DNA of 64,000 nucleotides, taken from assembly GCA_016708875.1 (NCBI GenBank), contig JADJFA010000001.1, forward strand, positions 434,001 to 498,000, read 5' to 3'. Positions within the stretch are counted from its first letter, which is position 1. Each line of letters opens with the position of its first letter. The position numbers were made by a program, and so were the translations under genes. The notes below the pieces were generated by a model. That model was not told the DNA's origin. It saw only the letters and a program-made list of their open reading frames with translations, and did no database searches. Shown here one piece after another: positions 34,215 to 44,235 of this stretch. The DNA comes from Lewinellaceae bacterium (GTDB lineage Bacteria; Bacteroidota; Bacteroidia; Chitinophagales; Saprospiraceae).

Positions 34215-36317
34215 TCAACCCATAAACTCCCAGGCCGTCCGATACGCCCCATGTTCCGCGCAATAATCCAGAAATTCCTGATAAAAATTATTGTGCCCGA
34301 TCGTCGCAGAATCCCCAATGACCACCAATACCATCCGCGCCCGTGTCATGGCCACATTCATGCGGCGGTAGTCCTGCAAAAAGCCGATCTCATGTTTGTC
34401 ATTGGAACGCACCAAACTGATGTAGATCACATCGCGCTCCTGTCCCTGAAAGCCGTCAATGGTGTTGATAGCAATTGTTCCTGATAACAGCAGGGGCGCG
34501 AGCAGTGCATCTTCCCGAAACATTGCTTCCAAATGATTCACTTGTTCGCGGTAAGGCGATAGAATACCGATACTCGGAAGTATTTCAGCGAGTTTTGAAA
34601 TGGACGCTGCATCCGAATCTGTGGAATACCCGTATCGCGACAACACTTGCATCAAATGCTCCCGAAGCAGTACGGCTTCCTCTGCATTAAACCGGCTCGG
34701 GTTGCGATGCAAAGCGCCGGGGCTTTCCTGAAGCCGTTCTTCAAAACCACAACCCGCCGTGTCAATAAAGCTAACCCCTATCTCCGAGGGTTGGAAATCA
34801 GGACTGTACAACTCCCGCGTTGCCACGCTGGAATGGGCAACCAAAGCACCCTGATAAAAATATTGATTGGAAAACTCCATAATCACCTGATGCATACGGT
34901 ATTGTACGGTGAGCAGATGGACATGTCCGGGCAGGGTTTCCAGACAGCGTTCGATCAGGGTGGTGGACAATCCTTGCCTGGCTACCTCGAGGTTTTTGAC
35001 AGTGGGAGGTAGTTGAAACGGGTCGCCTGCGAGCACTACACGACTGCATTTGGCGATCGGAATCCAGCAGGCAGGCTCCAGGGCCTGCGCCGCTTCATCA
35101 ATCACACAGGTGCGAAACCGGCGCTTCTCCAAAAGCGGATGTGCAGCCCCCACCAGTGTGCAGGTAATGGCCTGTGCGCCGCTCATGATTTCTTCGATTA
35201 TCCGGTCTTCCAGCATTCTGGCCCAGCCGTCCAGGTCGCGGGCTTGTTGCTTGAGATGATTGCGTTCGCGGCGGTCTTCCGCACCAAAGCTGCGCTTGAA
35301 ACGCGCTGCCTGACGACGGTACTCTGCTGCTTCGATCTTTACTTTCTTGATGTTTTTTGCCTCGGGGTGTGCTGCCAGCAGCGCGTCCACGGTATGTTGC
35401 AGCACGCTGTCGTCCACCCGGCTAATGTTGCCGATGCGCACCACGTTCAGGCCCTGTCCGGCAAGGCGTTCTGTGAGTAAATCGGCGGCGGTGTTGCTGG
35501 GCGCGGCGACAAGCACGGTATGTTCCGTTTGGGCCAAGGCTTTGATCGCAGCCACCAATGTGGTCGTTTTGCCAGTGCCGGGCGGACCGTGAATAATGGC
35601 CACGTCGGGGTTGTGCAGGATGGCTTCGACGGCAGCACATTGGGAGTCGTTCAAGCCCAACATACCGCTCGATGTGGTGGAGGTCGTGGAATCGTCCTTT
35701 GATACAATAGGGGTTTCCAAGGGTGGATGAGCCGTCCCTTGCTCTCCTTTAACCGCCGAAGCAGCCCCTGAAACCTGTTGAGGAACGTTTTTCCAAGCGT
35801 TTATTGGAGCTTGGGCTGGGTTTAAAATCTCCCGCAATTCCGCCAGCCGATCCCCTTTGGCTGCCATTACCTTTTCAAGCGCACGATCCATTTCGTGGTA
35901 ACTGCGGTCGTCGAAGAGCATGTCCACTCCGAGTTGCCCGGCATTGATCCAGTCCGGCACATCACGGGCATTGAGGATGATTTTCATGCGGTTGCGCTCT
36001 ACGAAGTTGATCACTCCTTGTTGGGTGGGCTGATCTACCCCGGTAGCCTGGGTGAACAGGCTTACGGGTTGTCCGGCGCGGAGTTGGTGTGGCGCGTTCA
36101 GATGCGTCGTGCGCTCCACGATGACAAAGGCTTTTTCGCTCAAAGCGAAGCCGGTGTTCAACACCTGCAAAGGATACCAGGTGTAGCCTTGCGCTACGCG
36201 ATCAGCAAGCGGTTTTTCGCGCACGAGTTCCAGAAAAGCGCGGTGGTCGGCTTCTTTTTCCTGGCGGAGGAGATTGCGGAGGTTTTGGAAGTGCGGGTGT
36301 GTTGGGTTGGATGGCAT
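34215..36317 (-). CDS. UPF1/IGHMBP2-like superfamily 1 helicase
   Basis: A 700-residue protein with the full SF1B motif set: IHGPPGTGKTTTLVAAI (Walker A, about 245), CVIDEAAQALEP (motif II), AGDPFQLPPTV (motif III), LTVQYRMHQ (motif IV region), TIDGFQGQERDVIYISLVRSN (motif V) and NVAMTRARMVLVVIGD (motif VI). The N-terminal 230 residues form the oligonucleotide-binding region. Such proteins unwind DNA and/or RNA 5' to 3'. The bacterial role is not defined; DNA repair or RNA handling are both possible. It runs toward the REP element and is divergent from the M4 protease gene. Confidence 0.9.
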   Translation of the reverse strand: MPSNPTHPHFQNLRNLLRQEKEADHRAFLELVREKPLADRVAQGYTWYPLQVLNTGFALSEKAFVIVERTTHLNAPHQLRAGQPVSLFTQATGVDQPTQQGVINFVERNRMKIILNARDVPDWINAGQLGVDMLFDDRSYHEMDRALEKVMAAKGDRLAELREILNPAQAPINAWKNVPQQVSGAASAVKGEQGTAHPPLETPIVSKDDSTTSTTSSGMLGLNDSQCAAVEAILHNPDVAIIHGPPGTGKTTTLVAAIKALAQTEHTVLVAAPSNTAADLLTERLAGQGLNVVRIGNISRVDDSVLQHTVDALLAAHPEAKNIKKVKIEAAEYRRQAARFKRSFGAEDRRERNHLKQQARDLDGWARMLEDRIIEEIMSGAQAITCTLVGAAHPLLEKRRFRTCVIDEAAQALEPACWIPIAKCSRVVLAGDPFQLPPTVKNLEVARQGLSTTLIERCLETLPGHVHLLTVQYRMHQVIMEFSNQYFYQGALVAHSSVATRELYSPDFQPSEIGVSFIDTAGCGFEERLQESPGALHRNPSRFNAEEAVLLREHLMQVLSRYGYSTDSDAASISKLAEILPSIGILSPYREQVNHLEAMFREDALLAPLLLSGTIAINTIDGFQGQERDVIYISLVRSNDKHEIGFLQDYRRMNVAMTRARMVLVVIGDSATIGHNNFYQEFLDYCAEHGAYRTAWEFMG

Positions 36318-36325
36318 TTGGGGAG

Positions 36326-36333
36326 CGAAGGTA
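36326..36333 (-). promoter_or_regulatory. -7 element for the helicase
   Basis: TACCTTCG on the minus strand is one base from TAnnTTTG. It ends 8 bases before the helicase ATG, so the leader is very short. Confidence 0.4.
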
Positions 36334-36380
36334 CGATGGGACAGGTCATGGGTTCAGGGAACCTTATCCCCTCTCACCAT

Positions 36381-36412
36381 TTTGCCCATATCAAAAAAAA
36401 CCTGTACGTTCG
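36381..36412 (+). promoter_or_regulatory. Promoter of the M4 protease
   Basis: TTTG (36381-36384), a spacer of exactly 20 bases and TACGTTCG (36405-36412). The -33 box is perfect and the -7 box differs by one base. The start codon follows at 36442. Confidence 0.65.
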
Positions 36413-36441
36413 TGCAGAACAATTTAAACACCTAATTTTCT

Positions 36442-39400
36442 ATGAAATTTTTACCAATCTTTTTCTTCTGGGCGCTCCTTTTTTGCTTCCCACTCCAAAT
36501 TTTCGGACAAAAAAGCACACTTTCAAAAGCCCATTTTGTCAAAACCTACACTTTTTACAAAAACACTGACCCTAGTTTAAACCACTTGAACTACTTCGAT
36601 GCCATGGCGGGTAATATGCGCCTGTCGCCGCAATCAAAAATGGTGTTGACAGAAGAATCAGCCGACAAATACGGCTACAAACACTACAAATTCCAGCAAT
36701 TTCACGAGGGGTTGCCCATCTTTGGTTGCCGTTACATCTTGCATGAAAAAGAGGATAAGGTCGTGACTGCTAATGGGCATTACAGCCCACAGGCCATAGC
36801 CTCCAGCAAGCCCGGCATCAACGCCGCCACCGCAGTAGCTTTTGCCAAACAGGCCATGAAGGCAAGGGAATACGCGACGCGGGCAGTTGAGCCGATTTTG
36901 TGTTTTGTTGACCCCGCATTTCCCCAAGTCTCAGAAATACTGCGGCTTGCTTACATGGTGGATTTGCACAGCACCGAGCCATTTGGCAAGCACCGTTATT
37001 TTGTGGATGCGGCCTCCGGCAAAATCGTTAACCAATTTCCGCTCGTATTACAAGAAGGTGTGCCAAGTACTGGCAAAACAAGGTATTATGGCGTTCAAAA
37101 CATCATTACAGACTCGATAGCGCCACAGCAGTTTGTGCTCCGCGACCCGACCAGAGGTGATGGCATCTTTATTTACAATAGCGATGGCAGCAACTTTACC
37201 AATACTTCTTCCACCTGGGATCTTACCAATGACAATCAGGACGAAGTGGCCTTAGATGCCCATTTTTGCACACAGGAATATTATGACATGATGCTCAGTG
37301 ATTATAACTGGCAAGGACTGGATGGCAATGGCAGAGCGCTTAAAGTCAATGTGCATGGCGGCGCCTATGCCAATGCTTTCTGGGATGGCGAGTCTTCCAC
37401 CTATGGCGATGGCGACTGCAATTACGGCCCTTTGACCACCTTGGAAGTGGTGGGGCACGAGTTTACCCACGGTATGATTGATTACACTTCCAGGTTGGTT
37501 TACAGTTCAGAGTCCGGGGCCATCAATGAGAGCCTCGCCGATATGTTTGGAAAACTCCTGGAGCGCAAAACCGACCCGGCAAATTTTAGTTGGGATCTGG
37601 GGCATTCTTTTCTCCTCAGCCCAGACATCAGCCCTTTCCGCGTAATGGACGATCCTAACAGCTTGGAAATGCCAGCCTTTTACAAGGGACAGTTTTGGGT
37701 GGATGGCGGTGGCGTACACACCAACAGCTCTATTGGGAACCTGTGGTTTTCGATGTTGGTGGACGGTAAGCAAGGCGTCAACGAGATGGGCGCCTCCTTT
37801 AATGTCCCTGCGCTTGGCCCTGATAAAGTGGGACAAATTGTATTTGAAGTGAATAAGAATTACCTTACTGAAGGTTCAGATTACAATCAGTTTTACCAAG
37901 CCTCCATTACAGTGGCCGAATCTTTGTACGGCGCAGGCTCTACCGAAGCACTAGCGGTTGAAGAAGCCTGGAACGCAGTTGGCTTGCCGGGTACACCAAC
38001 TGCGGTATTAGACCTGAGCATTTCGGGAAGTGGCTTTAATGATAATAATTTTTGCGGCTTGGGCCAGTTTATACCTGTCAATTTCAAAGTCATAAATTCG
38101 AGCGGTGTAGCCTACAACCCTTCTATGATGGCTACGGTAACCCTTACCAATTTCTCGCTTCCCGATTACATTGTAGACCTGACTAGCCCGATTGGCCCAG
38201 GAGAAGTCTTTGATATTCAAGTGGATAACTGGCTATTGGCAACGTCTTTGGGGTTTAATTTCGTGAGTGCTACTTTGAATCTGATTGATGAAAACCAGGA
38301 CAACAATTTTAACAATAACTATTACAATGTGACAGAGTTTGCATCTGACGACCTCAGTTTATATGCAAATATATCTGTTCCAAGCTGTTTTGCTACCGAG
38401 CAGAATATCAGCTTTTATGTTGAAAACAGCAGTTGTGAAACACTCCCTGCGGGCACCCAGTGGAATTTTACTGCTACCGATGATAACGCAAACCTTGTCT
38501 GGACATCGCCGCCTTATATATTGGCAGAAGACCTGATTTCCGGTGGCACCGTTTTTATTAATTATGAAGTACCGGCCATAAATTCAGGTTTAAACTTTGC
38601 CCTCGTTTATCCAAACGACCCCGAACCGTTTAACAATGAGTATTATGCGGGGTCAGGGCAAACATTGCTGCCGATAACAGGCAACTACTTGAATAATTTT
38701 GAAACAAACGATGGCGAGGACGGATATTTAGCGCTCGAAGGCGCCGTAGATCCTACCATTTTCTACCAAAACAGTCAATTTTTTGCGAGCACGGGCTACG
38801 CGCAAAACCCTGAAGAATTTCAGCATTGCTCCGATATTCTCAAGGTTTTTAATGCTGAATACGCAGATGGAATCAATGCTACCATAAATGCCTGTGTTGA
38901 TTTTTCATTTTCTCCAGCCCCTGTCCTGGAGTTCGACCTGGCACAATTCCGCAATGCCTTCGCAGTTATTTCAAACTACGATTACAGTAGCATGATACAG
39001 GCAAAATGGAAAGGAACCGAAACCGGGAATCAGATCATTTTTGGACAGCCCGAGGGCCAGGTCATACACCACAACATCGCTTTGCCTCCTTTCTTCAAAG
39101 GAGAATTGGGCTTTAAATTGTACACAGAACTAGGTTTGTGGGGCGTAGACCCTATGGTATTGGATGAAAACGATTTCGTGCTATTGGACAACCTCAAACT
39201 GAGTGCGCCCCTTACCGCTACGGATGATTTGGAAACAGATGCAACTATTCTGGTTTCACCAAACCCGGCAAGGGAAACTGCCACCATCCAGGCAGCCGAA
39301 GGAATCAAAACCATTTTGCTCCAAAACTTGAACGGGCAAACGCTGCAAAGCTTGCATCTGAACACAACCTCATACGAGATTGACCTAAAGGGGCTTAAAA

Positions 39401-39474
39401 ACGGTTTTTACCTGCTGAATATTCAGTTGGAAAACGGCGCCTGGGGGGTAAAGAAATTGGTGAAAATGGATTGA
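36442..39474 (+). CDS. M4 (thermolysin) metalloprotease with T9SS sorting domain
   Basis: A 1010-residue secreted enzyme. A signal peptide (MKFLPIFFFWALLFCFPLQIFG) is followed by an FTP propeptide (HYKFQQFHEGLPIFGCRYILH) and the M4 catalytic domain: GHEFTHGMIDY gives HExxH at 339-343, GAINESLADMFG gives the Glu ligand at 363, and a catalytic His is expected in DGGGVHTNSSI. Beta-sandwich modules (about 525-930) follow. The last 75 or so residues are a type A T9SS signal (SPNPARETATIQ, GLKNGFYLLNIQ, KKLVKMD). It is exported by Sec, crosses the outer membrane by T9SS and degrades protein outside the cell. Confidence 0.93.
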   Translation: MKFLPIFFFWALLFCFPLQIFGQKSTLSKAHFVKTYTFYKNTDPSLNHLNYFDAMAGNMRLSPQSKMVLTEESADKYGYKHYKFQQFHEGLPIFGCRYILHEKEDKVVTANGHYSPQAIASSKPGINAATAVAFAKQAMKAREYATRAVEPILCFVDPAFPQVSEILRLAYMVDLHSTEPFGKHRYFVDAASGKIVNQFPLVLQEGVPSTGKTRYYGVQNIITDSIAPQQFVLRDPTRGDGIFIYNSDGSNFTNTSSTWDLTNDNQDEVALDAHFCTQEYYDMMLSDYNWQGLDGNGRALKVNVHGGAYANAFWDGESSTYGDGDCNYGPLTTLEVVGHEFTHGMIDYTSRLVYSSESGAINESLADMFGKLLERKTDPANFSWDLGHSFLLSPDISPFRVMDDPNSLEMPAFYKGQFWVDGGGVHTNSSIGNLWFSMLVDGKQGVNEMGASFNVPALGPDKVGQIVFEVNKNYLTEGSDYNQFYQASITVAESLYGAGSTEALAVEEAWNAVGLPGTPTAVLDLSISGSGFNDNNFCGLGQFIPVNFKVINSSGVAYNPSMMATVTLTNFSLPDYIVDLTSPIGPGEVFDIQVDNWLLATSLGFNFVSATLNLIDENQDNNFNNNYYNVTEFASDDLSLYANISVPSCFATEQNISFYVENSSCETLPAGTQWNFTATDDNANLVWTSPPYILAEDLISGGTVFINYEVPAINSGLNFALVYPNDPEPFNNEYYAGSGQTLLPITGNYLNNFETNDGEDGYLALEGAVDPTIFYQNSQFFASTGYAQNPEEFQHCSDILKVFNAEYADGINATINACVDFSFSPAPVLEFDLAQFRNAFAVISNYDYSSMIQAKWKGTETGNQIIFGQPEGQVIHHNIALPPFFKGELGFKLYTELGLWGVDPMVLDENDFVLLDNLKLSAPLTATDDLETDATILVSPNPARETATIQAAEGIKTILLQNLNGQTLQSLHLNTTSYEIDLKGLKNGFYLLNIQLENGAWGVKKLVKMD

Positions 39475-39497
39475 TTTTTTGGGGATTTATCTTGATA

Positions 39498-39534
39498 GAA
39501 GCACAGGGCACGGGATGCCCTGTGCTTCTTTTTT
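39498..39534. terminator. Bidirectional intrinsic terminator
   Basis: Arms GAAGCACAGGGCA (39498-39510) and its perfect complement (39516-39528), a five-base loop and eight T. It ends the M4 protease transcript and lies at the stop codon of the convergent gene at 39533. Confidence 0.9.
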
Positions 39535-41119
39535 AGGGCTTGATCACCTTCGCTACAGAACGCACATTTTCTCCCACCGCCTGTAGAAAATATACCCCCG
39601 ACGCCACACGCTCCAATCTCGATTCAAGTCCGCCCACATCATTCCCAAAATCTCCCAAAAACACACCTTCCGCACTGAACAGCGAAATATTCCGAATTCC
39701 CTTCACTCCTTCAATACTGATTCTTTGCCCCGAAAAAAACGGATTCGGCAAAATTCGCATCGCGGGCGATCCAACACGAACATCTTCTGTGCCAACTGCG
39801 TTTTTCGGGGTTATGTAAACCTTGAACAAGCGCTTGCTCGCACTCGAAGGTGTGATGTTTGGGATCTCTGCTTTGATACCGCCAAAGAGCCAGCCCACAA
39901 AGGTTTTGCTGTTCATCTGGTGGAGTTTCAGCACCTCGTTGGAGAAATGCGGCACCGTCTCGGCAGGGGCAAAAATCATGTTGGCGCCGAGCAATTCATC
40001 AAATTTTTGAGGGATCAGATATTCCTTACTTGTCCCATCCGCTCGGCGACGGAAAGTGCTGATGTCACGAATGAACGGTACTTTTTCGTCGTATTTTACG
40101 CTCAGTGAATTCTGGTCAAAATAGTGCACACTGAGACCCGCAAAAAGCACCGTGTACATGGAACCATCGGTAGAATCGAACATCGGCAAGGCAGGACAGG
40201 TGTACTGACTGAAAATTTGCTCGTAGGAATTGTCGAGGCTAAAAATTTGATTTTCAGCAATATACACGGGATTATAGTATGGCAAATCAACATCCGGGCG
40301 AAACACACCGCCATGCAGACAAAGCGCGGGGGAGCCATCGGGGCGGATTACAGGAGCGAGCGTAAAATCGCGGCGACGCAGATTTTGTTCATCGTGGTGC
40401 GCGGAGTAATCTGTTATGGCAAGTGTGGTGGAATTGTTCGTGATTTTGAACTTCCGGATTTCGTAAGTGTACGTTTGGGTGAACATGGGACTCGGATTTT
40501 GGGTATAATTCCCCGAAAAATCGTGGCCGCCTACGAGATGAAAATAGTCGCCAAGTTTGTCCATCTCACCGCCACAAACGCGGAGACTTTCCGACTGAGT
40601 TTGCCGGAATGCTGCGGAAGGATTGGTGTGGGCTTGCATCGCGGAAACGAGTTGAGGCAGGTTTACCGCAGTCAGCACAGGAAAGGTGATAAAATCGCCC
40701 GTAGTAGCATCCTTGCCATAACCACCACAGATATAGAGATTTTCGCCGTCCTGCACGTACTGTGGGTTGGTGCCTTTGAGCGGATCATGAAAAGGAATGT
40801 TGAGCGCATCCACGCCAAAGTTGAGGGCATCGCCTGTGGCGGGGTCAATGAGCCAGATGTTGGTATTGGCCTCGTTTTCAGGGAATGCGGTGAATGGGAA
40901 AAATCCGTGCAAGCCGCCCACGCGCCCGCCGATGATGACCCACCAGCCGTCCCATTGGGCAAAAGCCATGGAATGGAAGCCGGGCAGTTCGTCTTGCGTA
41001 ACATCTTCTATTTCAAGGGTAAAAGGCAATTCGGCTGGGTCACCCAGAGAGGGGGTTTGGGAGGAAATGGAGCTGAGGTTTAGGCTTAAAAAGCAGAGGA
41101 AGAAGAACGGGTTTTTCAT
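39533..41119 (-). CDS. T9SS cargo protein with kelch-like propeller
   Basis: A 528-residue protein with a signal peptide (MKNPFFFLCFLSLNLSSISS). It has repeated segments with paired Gly before a hydrophobic stretch (WWVIIGGRVGG, LYICGGYGKD, YFHLVGGHDFSG, LCLHGGVF, FVGWLFGGIKA), which suggests a kelch-type beta-propeller. The C-terminus is a type A T9SS signal (AMRILPNPFFSGQRISIEG, LFSAEGVFLGDFG, VASGVYFLQAVG). It is therefore secreted or surface-bound. The ligand is unknown. It is convergent with the M4 protease and shares its terminator. Confidence 0.75.
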   Translation of the reverse strand: MKNPFFFLCFLSLNLSSISSQTPSLGDPAELPFTLEIEDVTQDELPGFHSMAFAQWDGWWVIIGGRVGGLHGFFPFTAFPENEANTNIWLIDPATGDALNFGVDALNIPFHDPLKGTNPQYVQDGENLYICGGYGKDATTGDFITFPVLTAVNLPQLVSAMQAHTNPSAAFRQTQSESLRVCGGEMDKLGDYFHLVGGHDFSGNYTQNPSPMFTQTYTYEIRKFKITNNSTTLAITDYSAHHDEQNLRRRDFTLAPVIRPDGSPALCLHGGVFRPDVDLPYYNPVYIAENQIFSLDNSYEQIFSQYTCPALPMFDSTDGSMYTVLFAGLSVHYFDQNSLSVKYDEKVPFIRDISTFRRRADGTSKEYLIPQKFDELLGANMIFAPAETVPHFSNEVLKLHQMNSKTFVGWLFGGIKAEIPNITPSSASKRLFKVYITPKNAVGTEDVRVGSPAMRILPNPFFSGQRISIEGVKGIRNISLFSAEGVFLGDFGNDVGGLESRLERVASGVYFLQAVGENVRSVAKVIKP

Positions 41120-41222
41120 AAAAAGTTGAATTTCGCCTCAAACCTATTCCATCTTTCCAAAGTCAATTGGCACATTCAACCAAGCGTTCCATTTTTTCAA
41201 CCATCTGCCGCTTGGATGGTTG

Positions 41223-41255
41223 AATCCTATAAGGTTTTGAAAACCTTATAGGATT
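41223..41255. repeat. Palindrome of the CCTnnnAGGTTTT family
   Basis: Perfect 16-base arms (41223-41238 and 41240-41255) with a one-base loop; core CCTATAAGGTTTT. It lies between the divergent kelch-like and DsbD-alpha genes. The rest of the gap (41256-41459) shows no gene. Confidence 0.85.
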
Positions 41256-41459
41256 TCATGGACATTATCCATAATTCCACAACTTTGATTCGATATTGCC
41301 TTTTGGCTCTGCATACAGCGCATGAAAAACGCTTGCTGCGGACATTCCCTCGGTTAAAATACTTTTAAACCCGGCCTTTACGCGAAACACACTGCTGTTT
41401 CGCTGTTTCTTTGTGGCCGTTTTCAATTCATTATTTTCCACAAATTCTTCCAAAAAATT

Positions 41460-41969
41460 ATGCGCACAATCATCCATTTTACCCGTCGAAGCTTTAGCGT
41501 AGGCGGGACCATTCTTGGGTTTATGCTCTTTTTAACCCCCGCTTTTGCCCAAAACCCCATTAAATGGTCTTTTACGGCCAAAGACGCAGGCAATTGCCAG
41601 GTAGATCTTATTTTTACCGGTACACTTAATGAAGGCTGGTACACCTACTCCCAGTTTCTCGAAAGCGAAGACGGCCCTGTTGCCACCTCAATCACATTTC
41701 AGGAAAATACAGGCTTCAAACTCATAGGCAAAGCCAAGGAAAGCGGTGAAATCGTGAAGGTTCACGATGCTATTTTTAACATGAACCTAACGAAGTTCAA
41801 GCACAAGGCAATCCTCACGCAGCGGGTGGAAGTGAAAGACCCAAGCAAACCTATTGCTGGCTATATCACCTATATGACCTGCAACGATGAAATGTGCTTG
41901 CCGCCTAAAGACGCTGATTTCTCGTTCAAAATCCCTGTGCTTGCAGGCTGCGTCAGCACCAATAATTGA
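41460..41969 (+). CDS. Stand-alone DsbD alpha-like (DsbDN) exported domain
   Basis: A 169-residue protein with a signal peptide ending FLTPAFAQ and a single immunoglobulin-like domain: IKWSFTAKDAGNCQVDLIFTG, then GWYTYSQFLESEDGPVATS and a pair of late Cys in MTCNDEMCLPPKD. It is nearly identical over long stretches to the N-terminal domain of the next gene, which marks a tandem duplication. In DsbD this domain hands electrons to periplasmic thiol proteins. The cysteines are kept, so it may act as a separate shuttle. It is 23 bases upstream of the DsbD gene and co-directional. Confidence 0.82.
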   Translation: MRTIIHFTRRSFSVGGTILGFMLFLTPAFAQNPIKWSFTAKDAGNCQVDLIFTGTLNEGWYTYSQFLESEDGPVATSITFQENTGFKLIGKAKESGEIVKVHDAIFNMNLTKFKHKAILTQRVEVKDPSKPIAGYITYMTCNDEMCLPPKDADFSFKIPVLAGCVSTNN

Positions 41970-41992
41970 TTCATTTTTTTCGTCCTAATAAT

Positions 41993-44230
41993 ATGCACAC
42001 CGGTAACCGTTCTTTTACCCGACATAGCCTGGGCCTACGCGGGTTTGCCAGTCAAAGCCTCCGCATGGTTGGAGTCATTGTTGGGTTTCTATTCTTCTCC
42101 ATTTCTCTTTTTGCTCAAAGTGCCTTAAAATGGTCCTTTTCGACAAAGGATGCAGGTAATTGTCAGGTTGACCTCATTATTACCGGCACCATTCAGGACG
42201 GCTTTTATACCTATTCGCAATTCCTCGAAAGCGAAGATGGGCCAGTGGCGACTACGCTTACCTTTCAAGAGGGTGCGCATTTCAAACTAGTAGGTAAAGC
42301 CAAAGAAAGTGGCGGTGTCATCAAAGCGTACGATCAGGTGTTCGACATGACCCTGAGTAAATTCAAGCATAATGCTATTTTTACGCAGCGGGTGGAAGTA
42401 AAAGATCCGAGCAAGCCAATTTCCGGGTACCTCAATTTTATGGCTTGTAACGACGACCATTGTGAGCCCCCGAGAGACGTGGATTTCTCGTTCAAAATTC
42501 CCGTGCTGAATGGCTGTGGTGATAGTAAAGCTCCAATCGGAGCTGCACCTAAAGCAGGAACAGATGATGGCCAGACCACCGATGTTCCTAAAACCCTTAC
42601 CCCTCCCTCACCGTCCGATTCGTCCACGACTTCAGACTCCGCCTTCAGCGAGGCTTCGGCGGATAAAAATTTTCAAGGCTTTTTCCACTCCAAACGCGAG
42701 ATAAACTCCGCCCAATTCGTTGGCAACTGTGGCGATACGAGCTCGCAAGGCAGCAGCGACGACGCTTCCTGGGTTACTTTGTTCCTGCTTTGTTTTATTG
42801 GCGGCCTGATTGCACTGCTTACCCCTTGTGTGTTCCCGATGATCCCGATGACGGTGAGTTTTTTTGTGAAACGCTCGAAAGACCGTAAGGCAGGACTGCG
42901 AAACGCCTTCATCTACGCAGGCAGCATTGTATTTATTTTCGTGGTGCTCGGATCAGCCCTGACGTCTTTGCTTGGCCCTTCAGTACTCAATAATATGAGC
43001 ACGAATATGTGGTTCAACCTGTTGATGTTTGTGCTTTTGGTCGTGTTTGCGTTTTCCTTTTTTGGTTTTTATGAAATTCAACTGCCCTCTTCCTGGGTAA
43101 ACAAAAGTGATAAAATGGCCGACCGGGGTGGCCTGCTCGGCACCTTTTTCATGGCGTTCACACTGGTATTGGTTTCCTTTTCCTGCACCGGCCCCATCGT
43201 TGGCACCTTGCTGGTAGAAGCTGCCCGATCCAATGCCGGAGCATCGCTTTTGGGTTTTATACCACTCAAACCAGCCATCGGGATGTTTGGCTTTGGCTTA
43301 GGGCTGGCACTGCCGTTCGGTTTGTTTGCCATGTTCCCCGGATGGCTCAATTCACTGCCCAAATCGGGTGGTTGGATGGACAATGTGAAAGTGACGCTCG
43401 GTATCCTGGAACTCGCGCTGGCCTTTAAATTCCTCAGCACTGCCGACATGGTGGAACAGTGGGGAATCTTGAAATTTGAGCCGTTTATGGTCATTTGGAT
43501 CCTTTGTGCGCTGTTGTTGGGCCTTTATCAACTCAGCATACTGAAGTGGAAGGGCAACGAGAGCAAGCCCGGAATTGGGCGGATCACCCTGGCTTTCGCC
43601 TCGCTTGCCTTTGCTGCATACGTGGGCTGGGGTTTGGTCGGTTACAAATCACTTTCCTTGCTCAGCGGCCTCGCGCCGCCCGTACATTACAGTTTCAAAA
43701 AAGTCAACGAAGCAAAAGCCCACGACGGCCCCGGTTGCCCACACGGACTGGACTGCTATCACGATTTTGACGAAGCGATGGCGGTTGCAAAACTGGAAAA
43801 CAAGCCGATTTTCGTAGACTTCACGGGACACGGCTGTGTAAATTGCCGCAAAATGGAAGAAACGGTGTGGCCATTGAATGGCATCCTTGACCGCCTCCGC
43901 AATGACTATATTGTCGTCTCTTTGTATGTGGACGAGAAAGTGCGCCTCTTCCCCGACAACGATTTCGCCTATCTGCTAGACCCTAAAACGGGCGAAAAAC
44001 TTCGTACCGTAGGCTCTAAATGGGCTTCATTCCAAGTCAACAACTTCGACGTGAGCGCACAGCCCTACTATGTGCTCATGCACCATGACGGCAAGACCCT
44101 GCTCAACAAACCTACCGACTACGCCAATGGGAATGACCCTAAAGCATACAAAGCATTTCTGGATTGTGGATTGGAGGCTTTTGAACGACTGAATAAAGAT
44201 GGAAGTGGAGAGAGATTGGGGCTGAAGTGA
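41993..44230 (+). CDS. dsbD: DsbD-family thiol:disulfide transporter
   Basis: The ATG at 41993 is preferred to the TTG at 41966, which overlaps the previous stop. The order is: signal peptide (to about residue 42), DsbD alpha domain (LKWSFSTKDAGNCQVDL; CNDDHCEPP), a Ser/Thr/Pro linker, and eight membrane helices with the two redox Cys in LLTPCVFPMIPMTVSF and SFSCTGPIVGTL. The C-terminal thioredoxin domain carries FTGHGCVNCRKMEE (CVNC). It moves reducing power from cytoplasmic thioredoxin across the inner membrane. The length (745) is greater than E. coli DsbD because of the linker. Confidence 0.93.
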   Translation: MHTGNRSFTRHSLGLRGFASQSLRMVGVIVGFLFFSISLFAQSALKWSFSTKDAGNCQVDLIITGTIQDGFYTYSQFLESEDGPVATTLTFQEGAHFKLVGKAKESGGVIKAYDQVFDMTLSKFKHNAIFTQRVEVKDPSKPISGYLNFMACNDDHCEPPRDVDFSFKIPVLNGCGDSKAPIGAAPKAGTDDGQTTDVPKTLTPPSPSDSSTTSDSAFSEASADKNFQGFFHSKREINSAQFVGNCGDTSSQGSSDDASWVTLFLLCFIGGLIALLTPCVFPMIPMTVSFFVKRSKDRKAGLRNAFIYAGSIVFIFVVLGSALTSLLGPSVLNNMSTNMWFNLLMFVLLVVFAFSFFGFYEIQLPSSWVNKSDKMADRGGLLGTFFMAFTLVLVSFSCTGPIVGTLLVEAARSNAGASLLGFIPLKPAIGMFGFGLGLALPFGLFAMFPGWLNSLPKSGGWMDNVKVTLGILELALAFKFLSTADMVEQWGILKFEPFMVIWILCALLLGLYQLSILKWKGNESKPGIGRITLAFASLAFAAYVGWGLVGYKSLSLLSGLAPPVHYSFKKVNEAKAHDGPGCPHGLDCYHDFDEAMAVAKLENKPIFVDFTGHGCVNCRKMEETVWPLNGILDRLRNDYIVVSLYVDEKVRLFPDNDFAYLLDPKTGEKLRTVGSKWASFQVNNFDVSAQPYYVLMHHDGKTLLNKPTDYANGNDPKAYKAFLDCGLEAFERLNKDGSGERLGLK

Positions 44231-44235
44231 GTGCG

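Noticed and set aside
40124..41083. 319-codon open frame on the plus strand opposite the kelch-like T9SS gene
   Set aside because: The minus strand has a signal peptide, kelch-like repeats and a T9SS signal. The plus frame shows no protein-like pattern.
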